From Umezawaea endophytica (GTDB taxonomy: Bacteria; Actinomycetota; Actinomycetes; Mycobacteriales; Pseudonocardiaceae), in the NCBI RefSeq assembly GCF_025061645.1, contig NZ_JANYMP010000013.1:124001-188000 (forward strand): a DNA stretch of 64,000 nucleotides. Direction: 5' to 3'. The stretch's first letter is position 1; each line of letters starts with the position of its first letter. The position numbers were made by a program, and so were the translations under genes. A model generated the notes under the pieces. That model was not told where the DNA came from. It saw nothing but the letters and a program-made list of their open reading frames with translations, and did no database searches. Shown here piece by piece: positions 35,540 through 44,748 of this stretch.

Positions 35540-36673
35540 GTGCCGGACGACCGGCCGGTCAAGCTGGTCAACGTCGGCACGGGGCAGGTCCTGGAGGCCG
35601 GGCCGGGTGGCACGCTGGCCGACACCTGGCGCCGGTCCGCGAACGACGCGTCCCAGCGGTGGCGGTTCAGCCGGGTCGACGGGCGCGAACACCTGTGGGA
35701 GCTGACGAACGTCGACACCCGCGTGGCCCTGACCGAGGACCTGACGCTGGCCGCCGACGGGGTGACCGGCCGGTGGCGCGTGATCCCGGTGGCAGATCAG
35801 GAGTTCGCCATCGTCTCGGCCGCGAGCGGACGAGCGTTGAGCAGCGCCGTCGACGACTCGTCGTACTTCCACGACCCGCGGCAGCGCTGGAAGATCACGG
35901 CGGGCAACGCCGAAGGCCCGACGCGCGCGGTGTTCACGCTGGTGCGCGACGAAGAGGTCTTCCTGCCGATCTGGTTGCGCTACTACAGCCGGTTCTTCGC
36001 GCCGCAGGACATCCACGTGCTCGACCACGGCGGCGCCGACCGGTTCGCCGACGAGTACGGGTTCACCCGGATCCCGGTCGACCAGCCCGTGTTCGGCGCG
36101 GAGTGGCAGCGGGAGGTCATCCAGCGCAGGCAGCACGACCTGCTCGACCGCTACGACGTGGTGGTGTTCGCCGACGCCGACGAGATCATCGCGCCCGAGC
36201 CGCACACCGGCGATCTGGGCGACTACCTCGACAACTTCGACGACGACTTCGTGACCTGCCAGGGGTACGAGCTGCTGCACGTCACCGACAGCGAACCGGC
36301 GTTCGACCCCGAACAGCCCGTGCTGGCGCAGCGGAAGCACTGGTACCGCAACGAGATCTACTCCAAGTCGCTGATCGCGCGGGTCCCGTCGCTGTGGAAC
36401 CTGGGCTTCCACCACCGGCTGGACCAGCGCACGAACGTCGACCCGCTGCTGCACCTGCTGCACCTGCACCGGATGGACTACGGGATCTGCCTGGACCGCC
36501 ACAAGAACCGCGCGGCCTTCCCCCGCGCGGAGAAGGATCGGGCGCGGGGCTGGGGTTACCAGAACCGGATCACCGACCCGGCGGGCTTCCGCGAGTGGTT
36601 CTACCAGGATAGCTGCGGCGGCGGCACGATCCAGCCCGAGGAAATCCCGCCCCGCTGGCGCACCGTCGTCTGA
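35540..36673 (+). CDS. Ricin-type lectin domain fused to a GT2/GT92-like glycosyltransferase
   Basis: 377 residues from GTG 35540, with GAGGA five bases upstream. The first 120 residues form a beta-trefoil-like lectin region (QRWRFSRVDGREHLWELTNV and QRWKITAG repeats). The remainder is a glycosyltransferase: LVRDEEVFLPIWLRYYSRFF, the metal-binding VVVFADADEI (DxD, about 217), and HLHRMDYG. No membrane helix, so cytosolic transfer. The 52-base gap to the acyltransferase-like gene suggests co-transcription. Followed by a strong terminator. Confidence 0.8.
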   Translation: MPDDRPVKLVNVGTGQVLEAGPGGTLADTWRRSANDASQRWRFSRVDGREHLWELTNVDTRVALTEDLTLAADGVTGRWRVIPVADQEFAIVSAASGRALSSAVDDSSYFHDPRQRWKITAGNAEGPTRAVFTLVRDEEVFLPIWLRYYSRFFAPQDIHVLDHGGADRFADEYGFTRIPVDQPVFGAEWQREVIQRRQHDLLDRYDVVVFADADEIIAPEPHTGDLGDYLDNFDDDFVTCQGYELLHVTDSEPAFDPEQPVLAQRKHWYRNEIYSKSLIARVPSLWNLGFHHRLDQRTNVDPLLHLLHLHRMDYGICLDRHKNRAAFPRAEKDRARGWGYQNRITDPAGFREWFYQDSCGGGTIQPEEIPPRWRTVV

Positions 36674-36684
36674 GGCTTGGTCGA

Positions 36685-36724
36685 CACGGCTCCCGGTGAT
36701 CAGGTGCGATCACCGGGAGCCGTG
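36685..36724. terminator. Strong bidirectional hairpin terminator
   Basis: A perfect 17-bp stem (36685-36701 with 36708-36724) with a six-base loop AGGTGC. It sits between the convergent glycosyltransferase and DUF4082 genes and can serve both. Confidence 0.85.
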
Positions 36725-36739
36725 CTCGTCCCAGGGGCG

Positions 36740-39523
36740 CTACGTCGTGAACACCACGTCCACCCAGTAGTTCAGATCGCGGTAGGTCTGGTTCGGGAAG
36801 CTGCCGCTGACGTTGTACACCCCGTTCCCGCCGCTGCCGACGGAGGACGGCGCCGTGAGCGGACCGCTGGTGCGGGCCTGCGTGAAGTAGTCGTAGTCGT
36901 ACGAATACCTCCCACCGGGACAGGAGTACGACGCGACGTACGTGCTGCCGGCGACGACGTCGACCGGCGTGGGCAACTGCACCGTCTGCCAACCGCTCGG
37001 CGTCTCGTTGGTGGCCGTGGCCGTGCCGAGGCGGACACCGGTCGACGACCACACGCTCACCGCGTGCGTGCCCAGGTTCTGCGGTCCTTTGTGGAACTTG
37101 ACCGCGGTGATCCTGCCGTTGACCGCGGGCGTGAACTTGAAGCCCAGTTCACCGGCGCTGGTGTCGGTCGTGGTGGTGTTCGACGGCGTGGTGGAGTTCG
37201 ACCAGAACGAGGCCGGGACCGTGTGCGGCGCGTAGGCCGCGCTGAAGTTCCCCGTGGTGACCGGGAACATCGCGTACGTGACGCCCTTGATGGTCTCCTG
37301 CGTGTGGACGACCGCCGCGCCGTTCCTGGTGATGCCCGTGAGTGCGCCCTTGATCGACTGCATGGGCAGCATTCCGCGCAACATCCCGTTGGTCCGGGCG
37401 TCCACCGTGGCCGTGAACGTCAGGTTGTTGCCGTTCCAGGTGATCTGCGAGAAGAACGAGTTGTTGCGGCCGTCGGTCCAGTCGAGGATCTGCTGCCCGG
37501 TGATCATCGGCACGCCGCGGGCCTTCGCCGAGGTGATCACCTGCGCGCCGAAGTTGTCCGAGAGGTAGTAGTGCGTGCCGAAAACACCGTAGTAGCCCTC
37601 GGGACCGAGGGCGCGGTCGAGCATCGTGTCGATGCCCGCCGGGTAGGTCAGGCCGTTCTCGTCGACGAGCTGCGACACGACCTGGTAGACGTCGATCATC
37701 GTGCCGTCGACGTCGGCGAACCGCATCGGCAGGCCGGAACCGGTGAACATGCCGGGCCGGTTCTGGACCCACCAGTACGGCGCGTAGTAGTAGTTCAGGT
37801 CCATCCGGATGCCCTTGCCCAGCTCGACCTTGGGCTGGGTCGCCCAGTCGCTCCACGCGATGCAGTGCGTCCGGTTCCCCTGCTGCGGCGGCAGGCCGGG
37901 GAAGCTCGTGGCCCACGCCGCCAGCTCCGACGTGAACGTCGCCTCCAGCGAGGCGGGCGTCCAGTTGGCGCAGCCGGTGTTGACGTGGATGCCGAGGTCG
38001 AACCCCTGCGCCGCGTAGGCCACCGCCTGCGCGTTGGTCATGGTCGTGCCCTCGATGAACATCCAGGACGTGGCCCGCAGGCACTCCCACTTGTCCAGCG
38101 CCGCACCGGCGGGTGTGGCGGTCTTGAGCTGCTCGAAGTAGTCCCGCGTCCCGGTGGGGGTGCCGTGGTCGTCGAGCGCCATGACGATGGCGGCCTTGAG
38201 CCCCTTGGGCAGGTACCACGTCTTCGGGATCGGCTTCTTGGCGCGGTTGACGGACGCGAGGACGTTCACCAGCAGGCGCTGCTGCTCGTCCGCCTGGGGG
38301 ATGGCCACCTTGGCGAAGTCGATCCAGTCCGCCCGGACGTCACCGACCTTCGGGCCGAAGAACAGGTCCACCGGCCGCAGCGGCGGGTCCGCGTCGCGTT
38401 CGTCACCCGCCCAGGCCGGATTCCCCTGCCGGGTCTGGACGATCGAGCGCGCCAGGTCGTAGGTGAACGCCACGGCGTGACCGCCGTTCGGCACCTGGCG
38501 CATCGTGACGGCCGGGCTGGCCGTGGCCGTCGTGGCGTTGCTGTAGAGCGTGGCCACGGTCGTCGTGTTCGTTGCCGTGTAACGGTCCGCGGTGCCGTGG
38601 TACTGCATGGTCACGGTCGGCAGCCCCGGCACCTTCGCGCTGTCGATCAGCAGGTAGCCGTTGTCCAGCGTGGTCCCCAGGTCGGTGAGCCCGAGCAACC
38701 CGTTGAGCTTCTTGTCCGGGCGGGCCGCGATGAGGTTGCCGCCCGCGTTGACCCAGTCGGTGAACATCGTGACCTGCGCCTGGGTCAACGGGATGTCCCC
38801 GAGGATCGCCACGTCGTGCTGGCCGAGGACGGCGGCGTCGACGGCGGCCAGGTCGACCGTCGTGAACGAGCCAATGCCCTCGGCGCGCAGGATCTCGCTG
38901 TAGTACCGGCTGTACGGCCGCGCGTCCGACTTGATCAGCAGGACGGGTCCGCCGAACCCCTGGTCCAGCGGCGCCGGTTGGAAGATCACGTCGACCCAGT
39001 AGTTGGCGCTCGCGTGCGTCGAGGCGGGGAACCCGCTCGTCGCCCCGTAGCGGAACACGCCGTTCGGCTCAGCGGTGGTCGACGCGGGCGCCTGCAAGAC
39101 CCCGCTGAGCCTGCCGGTGGTGAAATAGTTGTAGGTAGCGCTGTAGTGGCTCTGCGGCGCGAAGTACGAGGCGATGTAGCTCGTGTTGGCCTGGATCGGG
39201 ACCGGCGTGGCGAACATCGCCGTCTGCCACCCCGTCGCGGTCTCGTTCGTGAAGACCGCGCTCGCCAGCCGTGTGCCGCTCGTGGTCCACACCGATCCGG
39301 TGTGCGTGCCGCCGTTCCCGGCGCCTTTGTAGAACTTCACACCGGTGACATGACCGGATCTGCTCGCCCGGAATCGGACCCCCAACTCGAGAGGGTCGAC
39401 GTCCGTCTCGGAAATGATCGCGGGCGTGTCAGTTGGTCCCCATATGCTGTATGGCCCGTTGGCGGCGACCAGGCTCTCCCCCTGGACGGCGGCCACTGAA
39501 CCAATCAATTGATCAGCTCCCAT
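36740..39523 (-). CDS. DUF4082 - deacetylase-like - DUF4082 protein
   Basis: 927 residues from ATG 39523 (weak ribosome site). Two DUF4082 modules flank the protein: about 40-190 (FRASRSGHVTGVKFYKGAGN, YFTTGRLSG) and 780-927 (FTPAVNGRITAVKFHKGPQN, YFTQARTSG), both ending in a YWVDV(I/V)F strand. The middle has a flavodoxin/ThuA-like part (VLLIKSDARPYSRYYSEIL) and a polysaccharide deacetylase-like part (AAIVMALDDHG, DLGIHVNTGC). DUF4082 modules are common in bacterial glycan-related proteins. I see no clear signal peptide. Probably acts on extracellular or surface polysaccharide; substrate unknown. Confidence 0.78.
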   Translation of the reverse strand: MGADQLIGSVAAVQGESLVAANGPYSIWGPTDTPAIISETDVDPLELGVRFRASRSGHVTGVKFYKGAGNGGTHTGSVWTTSGTRLASAVFTNETATGWQTAMFATPVPIQANTSYIASYFAPQSHYSATYNYFTTGRLSGVLQAPASTTAEPNGVFRYGATSGFPASTHASANYWVDVIFQPAPLDQGFGGPVLLIKSDARPYSRYYSEILRAEGIGSFTTVDLAAVDAAVLGQHDVAILGDIPLTQAQVTMFTDWVNAGGNLIAARPDKKLNGLLGLTDLGTTLDNGYLLIDSAKVPGLPTVTMQYHGTADRYTATNTTTVATLYSNATTATASPAVTMRQVPNGGHAVAFTYDLARSIVQTRQGNPAWAGDERDADPPLRPVDLFFGPKVGDVRADWIDFAKVAIPQADEQQRLLVNVLASVNRAKKPIPKTWYLPKGLKAAIVMALDDHGTPTGTRDYFEQLKTATPAGAALDKWECLRATSWMFIEGTTMTNAQAVAYAAQGFDLGIHVNTGCANWTPASLEATFTSELAAWATSFPGLPPQQGNRTHCIAWSDWATQPKVELGKGIRMDLNYYYAPYWWVQNRPGMFTGSGLPMRFADVDGTMIDVYQVVSQLVDENGLTYPAGIDTMLDRALGPEGYYGVFGTHYYLSDNFGAQVITSAKARGVPMITGQQILDWTDGRNNSFFSQITWNGNNLTFTATVDARTNGMLRGMLPMQSIKGALTGITRNGAAVVHTQETIKGVTYAMFPVTTGNFSAAYAPHTVPASFWSNSTTPSNTTTTDTSAGELGFKFTPAVNGRITAVKFHKGPQNLGTHAVSVWSSTGVRLGTATATNETPSGWQTVQLPTPVDVVAGSTYVASYSCPGGRYSYDYDYFTQARTSGPLTAPSSVGSGGNGVYNVSGSFPNQTYRDLNYWVDVVFTT

Positions 39524-39730
39524 GACCGACTCTACCTCGGGAAACGCGCTGGTCGGCCGCACAGTTGCACGACTGTCACCGATTAATAAATCAGTTGGGC
39601 CAGATAGGTGACAATTGGCCACAGTATGGTGACAACACCAACGGTGATTGTGATTGGAAGAATGACGAAGTAAGCGGAACACGTGGCCGCGCGATCCGAG
39701 GAACCATTATTCCGGAGAGCGATCAGTCAG
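39524..39730. promoter_or_regulatory. AT-rich upstream region
   Basis: No gene seen. The stretch 39575-39700 is distinctly A/T-rich for this genome (for example ATTAATAAATCA at 39582-39593). It lies upstream of the leftward DUF4082 gene and downstream of the leftward MFS gene, so it should hold the DUF4082 promoter. Exact boxes cannot be set. Confidence 0.35.
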
Positions 39731-41011
39731 TTACCGCACGTTCCGAATGAGCATCACGCACACCGCGCTGAGCGAGACCAGCACGATTCCCAACGGGAAC
39801 AGGACGGCGTAGGAACCGACGGCGCCGATGAGCGCGCCCGCGACACCGACCCCCAACGTCTGCGAGAGCGTGGTGGTCATGTTGATGATGCCGAGGTCCT
39901 TGCCCGCGTCGTCCTGGGACGGCAGCACCTTCGTGATCAGCACGTAGTCCACCGCTCCGAAGGACGCGAAGCCCAGCCCGACCAGGAAGCTGTAGGCGAG
40001 CAGGCCGAGGAACGTCGGGAACACCAGCGGCAGCACGAAGGCGACGACCATGATGGCCGAGCTGAGGTAGATCAGCGGGCGGGTGGCGCCCAGCCGGTCG
40101 GTCAGCCAGCCCGCCAGCGGTGTGCCGATGAGGGACCCGATCATGCTGGCGAGGCTGATCGCGGGCAGGCGCGACACCGCCGCCTCACCGAGGCCGAGGT
40201 AGTCCTGCAACACGTAGAGCAGGTACACGGTGGTGGGGAAGAACCCGGTCATGAACAGGAACCTGCCCAGGAACACCAGTCCGAAGGCGGGGTGCTTGAC
40301 GGGGTTGACCCAGAACGTCTTCAGCAGCGGCACGAGGCGGAAGGCGGGGGTGGGCACGCCGACGTTCGAGCGGCGGTTCACCAGGACGAAGACCGTGACG
40401 GCGACGACCAGCAGGACGCTGACCACGAGGTAGCCCACGACGAGCCTCTTGGCGAAGACCGCGCCGACCGCCGAGCCAAGCAGCATGCCCGCGAGGTGGC
40501 TGAGGCCCAGGCCCGCGGAGAAGATTCCCCTGCGGGCCAACGGGACCCGCTCCGGGATGTGCACGAGCAGCGGGGTGAAGATGAAGTTCGTGCTCGCCTG
40601 GACCAGCGTCCAGTAAACCATCAGTTCGGTGGTGCTGGAGGCGCGGCCGATCAGGACCGCCAGCACCAACGTCACGACGGCGCCGCCGAGCATCCAGGGG
40701 CCGCGTCCGCCGATCCGGCTGCGGGTCCGGTCGCTCAGCGCACCCGCGAGCGGTGCGGAGACCAATGCGCCGATCGCGCCGACGGCCAGCACCTTGGCGA
40801 GTCCGCCCGCGGCACCTTCGGGGTCGAGCTGCTTCACCTGCAAGGCGAGGAACACGGAGGACAGCGCGGACCAGAACAGGAACAGCACGACCGCGCTGAG
40901 GACGAGCGTGGAGAGCAGCGGGAGCAGGCGGTGCTCCCGCAGTCCGGGAAGACCTCTCCCGCCGGGGGGATCGGTGGTGGTGGCTTCGGGTCCAGGCGAC
41001 GCGACGGACAT
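39731..41011 (-). CDS. MFS transporter of the C-glycoside operon
   Basis: 426 residues, about 12 transmembrane helices, with LSDRTRSRIGGRGPWMLGG after helix 2, typical of the sugar-linked GPH/MFS importer group. ATG 41011 lies 45 bases after the oxidoreductase stop on the same strand, so it is the last gene of that operon. Likely imports the glycoside or its product (inference from neighbours). Confidence 0.82.
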   Translation of the reverse strand: MSVASPGPEATTTDPPGGRGLPGLREHRLLPLLSTLVLSAVVLFLFWSALSSVFLALQVKQLDPEGAAGGLAKVLAVGAIGALVSAPLAGALSDRTRSRIGGRGPWMLGGAVVTLVLAVLIGRASSTTELMVYWTLVQASTNFIFTPLLVHIPERVPLARRGIFSAGLGLSHLAGMLLGSAVGAVFAKRLVVGYLVVSVLLVVAVTVFVLVNRRSNVGVPTPAFRLVPLLKTFWVNPVKHPAFGLVFLGRFLFMTGFFPTTVYLLYVLQDYLGLGEAAVSRLPAISLASMIGSLIGTPLAGWLTDRLGATRPLIYLSSAIMVVAFVLPLVFPTFLGLLAYSFLVGLGFASFGAVDYVLITKVLPSQDDAGKDLGIINMTTTLSQTLGVGVAGALIGAVGSYAVLFPLGIVLVSLSAVCVMLIRNVR

Positions 41012-41056
41012 CGGTACTCCTTCGTACGGCGGTCCGGTGACTGGTGGGGGGTCGGT

Positions 41057-42652
41057 TCAGGCCATCGCGGCTTCGAGGACCGCGGCCGCCGCGATGGCAC
41101 CTCGGACCGACATGGCGACGCTGGTGAGCGTGGGGTTGCAACTCAGCTCGGCCGGGATCACGCCGTTGCACGCGACGTGGAGGTTGTCGTACCCCCACAC
41201 CCGTGAACCGCTGTCGCAGACCGAGGTCCCGTCGTCCTCGGCACCCATCCGCACGGTGCCGAGGTAGTGCAGCGACATGCCGTTGGGTTGCCTCACGGGC
41301 AGCACGTCCGACGCGCCGAGCGCCTCAGCGGCGCGGACCACGTTGGCCGTCGCGAGGTCGGCCAGCGCGCGGTCGCGTTCCGTCAGCGAGTAGTCGAACT
41401 CGATGGCGGGCATCCCGTACCGGTCGCTCTTGTCGGCGCGGAAGCGCACGCGGTCCTCGAACCGCGCCTGCTTGGGCAGCAGGTAGCCGAACATGGTCAC
41501 CCCCACCGGCCGTCGCCCGCCTTCGCGCTGGACCGCGGCCTGGCCGAACTGGCTGTGCAGGGGGTGGGTGACGGGGTTGAACGGGATGGTGCCCAGGCCG
41601 TTGGACGCGGTTCCGGTCGTGTTGTTCAGGCTGCGGCCCGCTCCGAAGATCTCGGAGACGTCGTCGGGCGCGTCCAGGTACTCGGGGGTGAACGCGCCGG
41701 CGATCACGAGGTGATCCCCCAGGTAGCGGCCCAGTGCCGGTGGCCGGATGCCGGAGTTCCACAACAACTGCGGGGTGCGCAGCGAGTCCGCGGCGACGAC
41801 CACGACCGAGGCGGCCACCGTCGTCGTGGAACCGTCCACAAGGGACCGCAGGGTCGCGGCGCGGACGCGACCGCCCTCCTCGTGCAGGGTGGTGCAGAGG
41901 GTTTCCGCGGCGATCGTGAACGTCTCGCGGGGTTCGGTGGCAAGCACGCCGAGGATGGTGTCGCTGCCCGACCAGAGCACGGTGCCGTCCGGCGCGCTTC
42001 GCCGGGCGACGGGCATGTTGCCCGAGCGGCGGTCGTCGGGGAGGGACGCGTCGAACGCGGCCGAGACCCTGCGGAGGCATTCCGCCCAGTGCGCCGCGTC
42101 CGTCAGGGGCCGGTCGTTCGACCGGAGCAGGCGGCGGCCCCGGCCGAGGAGTTCGGCCCACTCCCCCGGCGGGACGAACCGCGGCAGTTCCGACGGGTGC
42201 GGGGTCGGTGTCGCGCAGGCCCAGTGGCGTCCCATGCCGCCGACGTTGGAGGAGAGGGCGGCGGCCGGGAGCGTGCCGTCGTCGTCGCGCGCCGCCGCGT
42301 CGCGGTCGACGAAGAACGTGCCCGCCGCGGGGACGGCGCCCGCGCGTTCCTGGCGCAGGTGCGTGCCGACCTCGGCGGAGTCCGTCGAGTCACCGCCCTC
42401 GGAACCCCGGACGGTGCGGCGCTGCTCGTCCGGGTCGGTGATGTTGCGGGTGTGCAGGCCGGGGACGGTGGTGAGGCGCGGCCCGGCCTCGACCATCAGG
42501 ATGCGGGCGCGGGGGTGGTGTTCGCTCAGCACGCGGGCGTAGGTGGCCCCGTTCGGCCCGGAGCCGACGATCAGCACGTCGACCTCCGCGGGGATCGGCA
42601 GAGCGGTGCGCGGTCCGGCGAAGACGGGGCCGGTGGTCGTCGTCGCGCTCAT
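41057..42652 (-). CDS. GMC/pyranose-oxidase-type FAD oxidoreductase, probable C-glycoside 3-oxidase
   Basis: 531 residues from ATG 42652, overlapping the isomerase-like gene stop (ATGA). FAD-binding VLIVGSGPNGATYARVL at about 27; C-terminal GMC domain with HYLGTVRMG and CNGVIPAELSCNPTLTSVAM, holding the catalytic His and Asn region. In Microbacterium and Arthrobacter an oxidase of this family (CarA) makes the 3-keto sugar of flavone C-glucosides, which a two-subunit C-deglycosidase (CarB/CarC) then cleaves. The next two genes match those subunits, which supports this role over ordinary glucoside oxidation. Confidence 0.8.
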   Translation of the reverse strand: MSATTTTGPVFAGPRTALPIPAEVDVLIVGSGPNGATYARVLSEHHPRARILMVEAGPRLTTVPGLHTRNITDPDEQRRTVRGSEGGDSTDSAEVGTHLRQERAGAVPAAGTFFVDRDAAARDDDGTLPAAALSSNVGGMGRHWACATPTPHPSELPRFVPPGEWAELLGRGRRLLRSNDRPLTDAAHWAECLRRVSAAFDASLPDDRRSGNMPVARRSAPDGTVLWSGSDTILGVLATEPRETFTIAAETLCTTLHEEGGRVRAATLRSLVDGSTTTVAASVVVVAADSLRTPQLLWNSGIRPPALGRYLGDHLVIAGAFTPEYLDAPDDVSEIFGAGRSLNNTTGTASNGLGTIPFNPVTHPLHSQFGQAAVQREGGRRPVGVTMFGYLLPKQARFEDRVRFRADKSDRYGMPAIEFDYSLTERDRALADLATANVVRAAEALGASDVLPVRQPNGMSLHYLGTVRMGAEDDGTSVCDSGSRVWGYDNLHVACNGVIPAELSCNPTLTSVAMSVRGAIAAAAVLEAAMA

Positions 42653-43446
42653 CGGCCGTGCTTCTCCAGGAGGGCGAACAGCGTTCGCGCGGTCTTCTCG
42701 GACGGCACGTCCTTGATGAACCAGCCCTCGTACTCCCCGGCCACCGAACCCTCGAACCCGTGGTCGGCGAGCATGCCCAGCAGCTCCTCGTACGGCGTGT
42801 TGGGCTCGTCGCCGTTCTCGTCGAACATGTGCGCCTTGGCGTGGCAGTGCACCGTGTACTTGAGCAGCGGCTCGAACGTGGAGAGCTCGTTGGGGTGGAT
42901 CTGGCCCGGCGCGTTCGGGCCCTGCCAGCAGGAGAAGTCCGGGACGAGCCGGAACCACGGCGAGTCGACGGCCTCCAGCGCCTCCTGGTAGTACTCGGGA
43001 GGGTGGGGAGCATGCAGTTCGACGCCCCAGATGACGCCGTACTTCTCCAACGTCGGCAGGACGCTGGTGACGTAGTCCACCAGGACGCCGACCGGGCTCG
43101 CGTTGAACGCGGGCCGCATGATCTTCGCGCCGAGGTAGCTCGTCATGGCGATCATCCGCTTGGCGTGGTGCGTCATCTCGTCCGGCGTCTGCGGGCGGTC
43201 GCTTCGGACGTTCCTGCCGAAGTAGCAGCTAAAGCAGAAGATCTCCATGCCCAGCGACGCGACCAGCTCCCGGATGGCGGTCAGGTCGTCCAGGCTGGGG
43301 TTCGGCCACCCCGGTATGTGCTGTTCGGCGATGATCTCGACGCCGTCGCAGCCGATCTCCGCGGCCGCGCGAATGGCGTCGTAGATGTCCATCCGGCCCG
43401 AGTGGACGTCCGCGCCGAACGAGTACAGGCTGAGTCCCAGTTTCAT
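42649..43446 (-). CDS. Sugar isomerase/epimerase-fold protein, probable C-deglycosidase large subunit
   Basis: 265 residues, AP-endonuclease-2/xylose isomerase TIM barrel. Metal-ligand candidates: Glu in CDGVEIIAEQHIP, Glu/His in GVELHAPHPP, Asp in LVPDFSCWQG, His in TVHCHAKAHMF, Glu in VAGEYEGWF. ATG 43446 overlaps the stop of the small-subunit gene (ATGA). Together with the small DUF6379-like protein upstream it matches the heterodimeric C-glycoside deglycosidases (CarB/CarC, DgpB/DgpC type) that cleave the C-C bond after 3-oxidation. Assignment rests on the three-gene set. Confidence 0.82.
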   Translation of the reverse strand: MKLGLSLYSFGADVHSGRMDIYDAIRAAAEIGCDGVEIIAEQHIPGWPNPSLDDLTAIRELVASLGMEIFCFSCYFGRNVRSDRPQTPDEMTHHAKRMIAMTSYLGAKIMRPAFNASPVGVLVDYVTSVLPTLEKYGVIWGVELHAPHPPEYYQEALEAVDSPWFRLVPDFSCWQGPNAPGQIHPNELSTFEPLLKYTVHCHAKAHMFDENGDEPNTPYEELLGMLADHGFEGSVAGEYEGWFIKDVPSEKTARTLFALLEKHGR

Positions 43447-43925
43447 TTCTCGAACTCCATTTCGACGGTCAACCGGTACGGCAGGGTGTCGTCGGGAAAG
43501 CCGTAGCTGAACGTGGTGCGCATGTCGATGTCGACGTGCACGGCGTTCTTCTCGGCGAGCACCCCACCCAGGGCGGGGTCGGTCAGGAGCACGTCCGCGA
43601 CCTCGCCCATTCCCCACCAGAGTTCATGCATGGTCTTGGCGTAGGCGATGGGGATCTGCTGGCCGCGCAGCGAGATCACGGTGTTCTCCTCCGGCACGGC
43701 ATGGCCGTTCACCTCGATCTTCATCGAGGACACGGTGGACAGGTGCGTGCCGGTGTACCAGGGGTTTCGGATGAGCATTCGCCAGCCGGAACCCGCCGCC
43801 TCGATCCGGTTCGAAGCGAGCAGATCGCGCTGACCGAGTCCGGAGAAGACGCGAATCCCCTGCTTGGCCCGGTCGGCCTGGTTCCGGTTGGTCTCCGGCG
43901 CGTGGTCGGACGTCTCGATGGGCAT
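43443..43925 (-). CDS. DUF6379-like protein, probable C-deglycosidase small subunit
   Basis: 160 residues from ATG 43925. Beta-rich small protein with SMKIEVNGHAVPEENTVISL and the C-terminal LPYRLTVEMEFEK pattern of the small subunits that bind the TIM-barrel partner in C-glycoside deglycosidases. The N-terminal 60 residues include FSGLGQRDLLASNRIEA and WYTGTHLS. First gene of the operon, coupled by ATGA to the large-subunit gene. Confidence 0.75.
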   Translation of the reverse strand: MPIETSDHAPETNRNQADRAKQGIRVFSGLGQRDLLASNRIEAAGSGWRMLIRNPWYTGTHLSTVSSMKIEVNGHAVPEENTVISLRGQQIPIAYAKTMHELWWGMGEVADVLLTDPALGGVLAEKNAVHVDIDMRTTFSYGFPDDTLPYRLTVEMEFEK

Positions 43926-43947
43926 CTACCTGGCCTCCAGCAACTGT

Positions 43948-44067
43948 ACCAACTGGTTGGTCTAGTGAGTGTGGAAGCTAGCACCGGACCTTTTCGGTGT
44001 CAACAGGATGGTGAACGCGAAGTCGGGACCGATCGGTTTGACAAGCGTTCAAATCGGGCAATACGAT
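43948..44067. promoter_or_regulatory. Divergent control region of the C-glycoside operon and its TetR gene
   Basis: An inverted repeat ACCAA-CTGG-TTGGT (43948-43961) lies 23 bases upstream of the operon start, a likely repressor site. TTGACA (44038-44043) and TACGAT (44062-44067) with 18 bases between form a good sigma-70-type promoter for the rightward TetR gene. The TTGACA overlaps a short dyad TTGA-N7-TCAA. Confidence 0.6.
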
Positions 44068-44106
44068 CGGTCCAGCTTTTCGCAAAAAACGATCTGGAGG
44101 ACTATT

Positions 44107-44748
44107 TTGACTGGCGCCGCAGAACTGGGGGTAAGAGGAAAACGCACTCGCGAGCGACTCGTGGTGTCCGGTTTCTCGCTGTCCATCAAGAATGGCGTTG
44201 CGAGTGTTTCACTGGACGACATCCTGCGGTACAGCGAGGTGAAGAAAGGCGCCTTCTACTACTACTTCGAGACCAAAGAGCAGTTCATCAAGGCGTGTTT
44301 CGAGGAGTGCTACCTGAAACCGGTCTCGGACGCGTTCGCCGAGTTCGAGAAGAATGAGGCGAACTCCACCGAGGACATCCTGCACTTCTTCACCACCTTC
44401 ACCTCGAAGGTCAAGGAGAAGATGGACGCGCGGCTGGGCGAGCACGCCGTGGAACTGGAGGACGTGTTCTCGAACATCGCCTACATGTCACGGCAGGACA
44501 ACTTCATGGCCGGTCACTTCCTCGAGTTCCACGAGAAGCAGCGGGAGTTCGTGGAGAGCTGCCTCGTCAGGATGCGGGACCGCGGCGAGGTCGCCGACGG
44601 CGTGGACTGCGCGGAGATGGCGAGCATGATGTGCTGCTGTCGCGAAGGCGCGCTGACGATGTCCTCGCGCGGTATGGACATGGACTTCGAGACCGTGATG
44701 GCGGGTTTCATGCGCCACTTCGTCCAACTCCTGGCGGGCCCGCGGTAG
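44107..44748 (+). CDS. TetR-family regulator of the C-glycoside operon
   Basis: 213 residues. TTG 44107 is preferred as it lies seven bases after GGAGG and 40 bases after the promoter; the open frame upstream is interrupted in style. HTH: RERLVVSGFSLSIKNGVASV, DILRYSEVKKGAFYYYFETK. The ligand domain has a Cys-rich MMCCCREGA stretch. Less GC-biased than its neighbours. Probably represses the divergent glycoside genes. The 3' end overlaps the convergent XRE gene by 41 bases. Confidence 0.82.
   Translation: MTGAAELGVRGKRTRERLVVSGFSLSIKNGVASVSLDDILRYSEVKKGAFYYYFETKEQFIKACFEECYLKPVSDAFAEFEKNEANSTEDILHFFTTFTSKVKEKMDARLGEHAVELEDVFSNIAYMSRQDNFMAGHFLEFHEKQREFVESCLVRMRDRGEVADGVDCAEMASMMCCCREGALTMSSRGMDMDFETVMAGFMRHFVQLLAGPR

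Noticed and set aside
36677-39499. 940-codon plus-strand frame opposite the DUF4082 gene
   Set aside because: Antisense shadow with repetitive Arg/Val/Gly composition; the minus strand has recognisable domains.
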